A stretch of 14,188 nucleotides of DNA, from positions 1 through 14,188 of the forward strand of contig USNG01000038.1 of assembly GCA_900556025.1 (NCBI GenBank). Direction: 5' to 3'. Every line of letters starts with the position of its first letter. The stretch's first letter is position 1. A program made the position numbers and the translations under genes. The notes beneath the pieces are model-generated. The model saw nothing but the letters and a program-made list of their open reading frames with translations, ran no database searches and was not told the origin of the DNA. Shown here piece by piece: positions 13,704 to 14,188 of the stretch. Source of the DNA: an uncultured Mycoplasmatota bacterium. GTDB lineage: Bacteria; Bacillota_I; Bacilli_A; RF39; UBA660.

Positions 13704-14188
13704 CTAATCTCCGAAGTCATTTTGATATGCAATTAAGCTTGCATTTATAACTCCGTCTACATTATTAAATTGATCAACTATAGTAGTTTCTATATTAGCT
13801 AGTTTTTTATTATTTTCTTTAATATCTACTTCTAATGATAGTTCTACTTCATCTTTAAATATTGATTTACTTCTTATTTTAAATTTCTTTAAAGATTTTA
13901 ATTTTTTAACTACATCATTATGAGCATCTGCTTTATATTTTAATACCAATAAATATCTATTAGCTGTTCTAAATCCCATTAAGTATGCTCCAAAATATAA
14001 TACACCAACCATTAAAGTCGCTACTAAAGCAGGAATATATAATCCTGCTCCACACATAATACCTGCAGCTATTCCCCAAAACATGAATCCTGTATCAACT
14101 GGTTCTTTTATAGCTGTTCTAAATCTTACGATTGATAAAGCACCAACCATACCTAAAGATAAACTAATATTAGAATTAATTGTTCTAA
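13704..14188 (-). CDS. DUF4956 membrane protein, 5' end beyond the window
   Basis: The frame stays open to the edge of the window. The ATG at 14150 is internal, since the 12 codons before it read RTINSNISLSLG and join without a break to MVGALSIVRFRTAIKEP, the hallmark DUF4956 motif. About 160 residues are visible. The motif is followed by FMFWGIAAGIMCGAGLY and a second hydrophobic stretch ending FGAYLMGFR, then a cytoplasmic-like ferredoxin-type tail of about 85 residues (VELSLEVDIKE...DGVINASLIAY). In Firmicutes DUF4956 genes often lie beside VTC-type polyphosphate polymerase and CotH genes, so such a gene may lie just upstream. It appears to lead or join the operon that runs to tpiA. The molecular role is unknown. 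Confidence 0.85.
   Translation of the reverse strand, partial: RTINSNISLSLGMVGALSIVRFRTAIKEPVDTGFMFWGIAAGIMCGAGLYIPALVATLMVGVLYFGAYLMGFRTANRYLLVLKYKADAHNDVVKKLKSLKKFKIRSKSIFKDEVELSLEVDIKENNKKLANIETTIVDQFNNVDGVINASLIAYQNDFGD

Noticed and set aside
13704..14150. ATG at 14150 as start of the DUF4956 gene
   Set aside because: The frame continues upstream to the window edge and the extra 12 codons complete the conserved motif, so this Met is internal.
1..14188. Mycoplasma-type code with UGA as Trp
   Set aside because: pgk ends at a TGA within an ATGA overlap with tpiA, Trp in conserved motifs is TGG, and no conserved gene is interrupted by TGA.

Overview
The window is AT-rich bacterial DNA with every supportable gene on the minus strand, so transcription runs from high to low coordinates. 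It looks like a low-GC Firmicute. The evidence is a Bacillota-type S10 ribosomal operon, AAGGAGG-like ribosome binding sites, and a clear Spo0A, which is restricted to that phylum. All three stop codons are used: pgk ends in TGA inside an ATGA overlap with tpiA, and rplW ends in TAG. The mycoplasma UGA=Trp code therefore does not apply. My best guess is an uncultured gut Bacilli/Mollicutes-like lineage (RF39-type); this is inference only.

In the direction of transcription, the first block (14188 to 8888) reads as one operon. It holds a DUF4956 membrane protein (5' end outside the window), a membrane-anchored protein with an internal duplication, a membrane-anchored NAGPA-type phosphodiester glycosidase, a deoxynucleoside monophosphate kinase-like P-loop protein, phosphoglycerate kinase and triose-phosphate isomerase. 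Genes overlap or lie within 11 bp of each other, and a hairpin plus T-run follows tpiA. The first three genes look like a cell-surface polymer module; the last two are glycolytic.

Next comes spo0A (8755 to 7994) as its own unit. A perfect 0A box (TGTCGAA) lies upstream, touching the tpiA terminator, and a strong terminator covers the end of the gene. It sits between tpiA and gpmI, so it interrupts a run of lower-glycolysis genes. The gpmI product has Cys where the phospho-accepting Ser of cofactor-independent phosphoglycerate mutases should be, and Thr at a position usually occupied by a substrate-binding Arg.

Two monocistronic surface-protein genes follow. One encodes a secreted protein with three InlB-type repeats and a Gly/Cys-rich C-terminal domain. 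The other encodes a type II membrane protein with a Pro/Ala-rich N-terminal tail. Each has its own terminator and a candidate -10 element.

The last block (2138 to 1) is the start of the S10 operon: rpsJ, rplC, rplD, rplW and the first 44 codons of rplB. It is driven by a near-consensus promoter with a roughly 130-nt potentially structured leader, and L3 carries an unusual acidic C-terminal tail. There is no gene-free stretch longer than about 200 bp. I saw no tRNA, rRNA, CRISPR array, insertion sequence or plus-strand gene.
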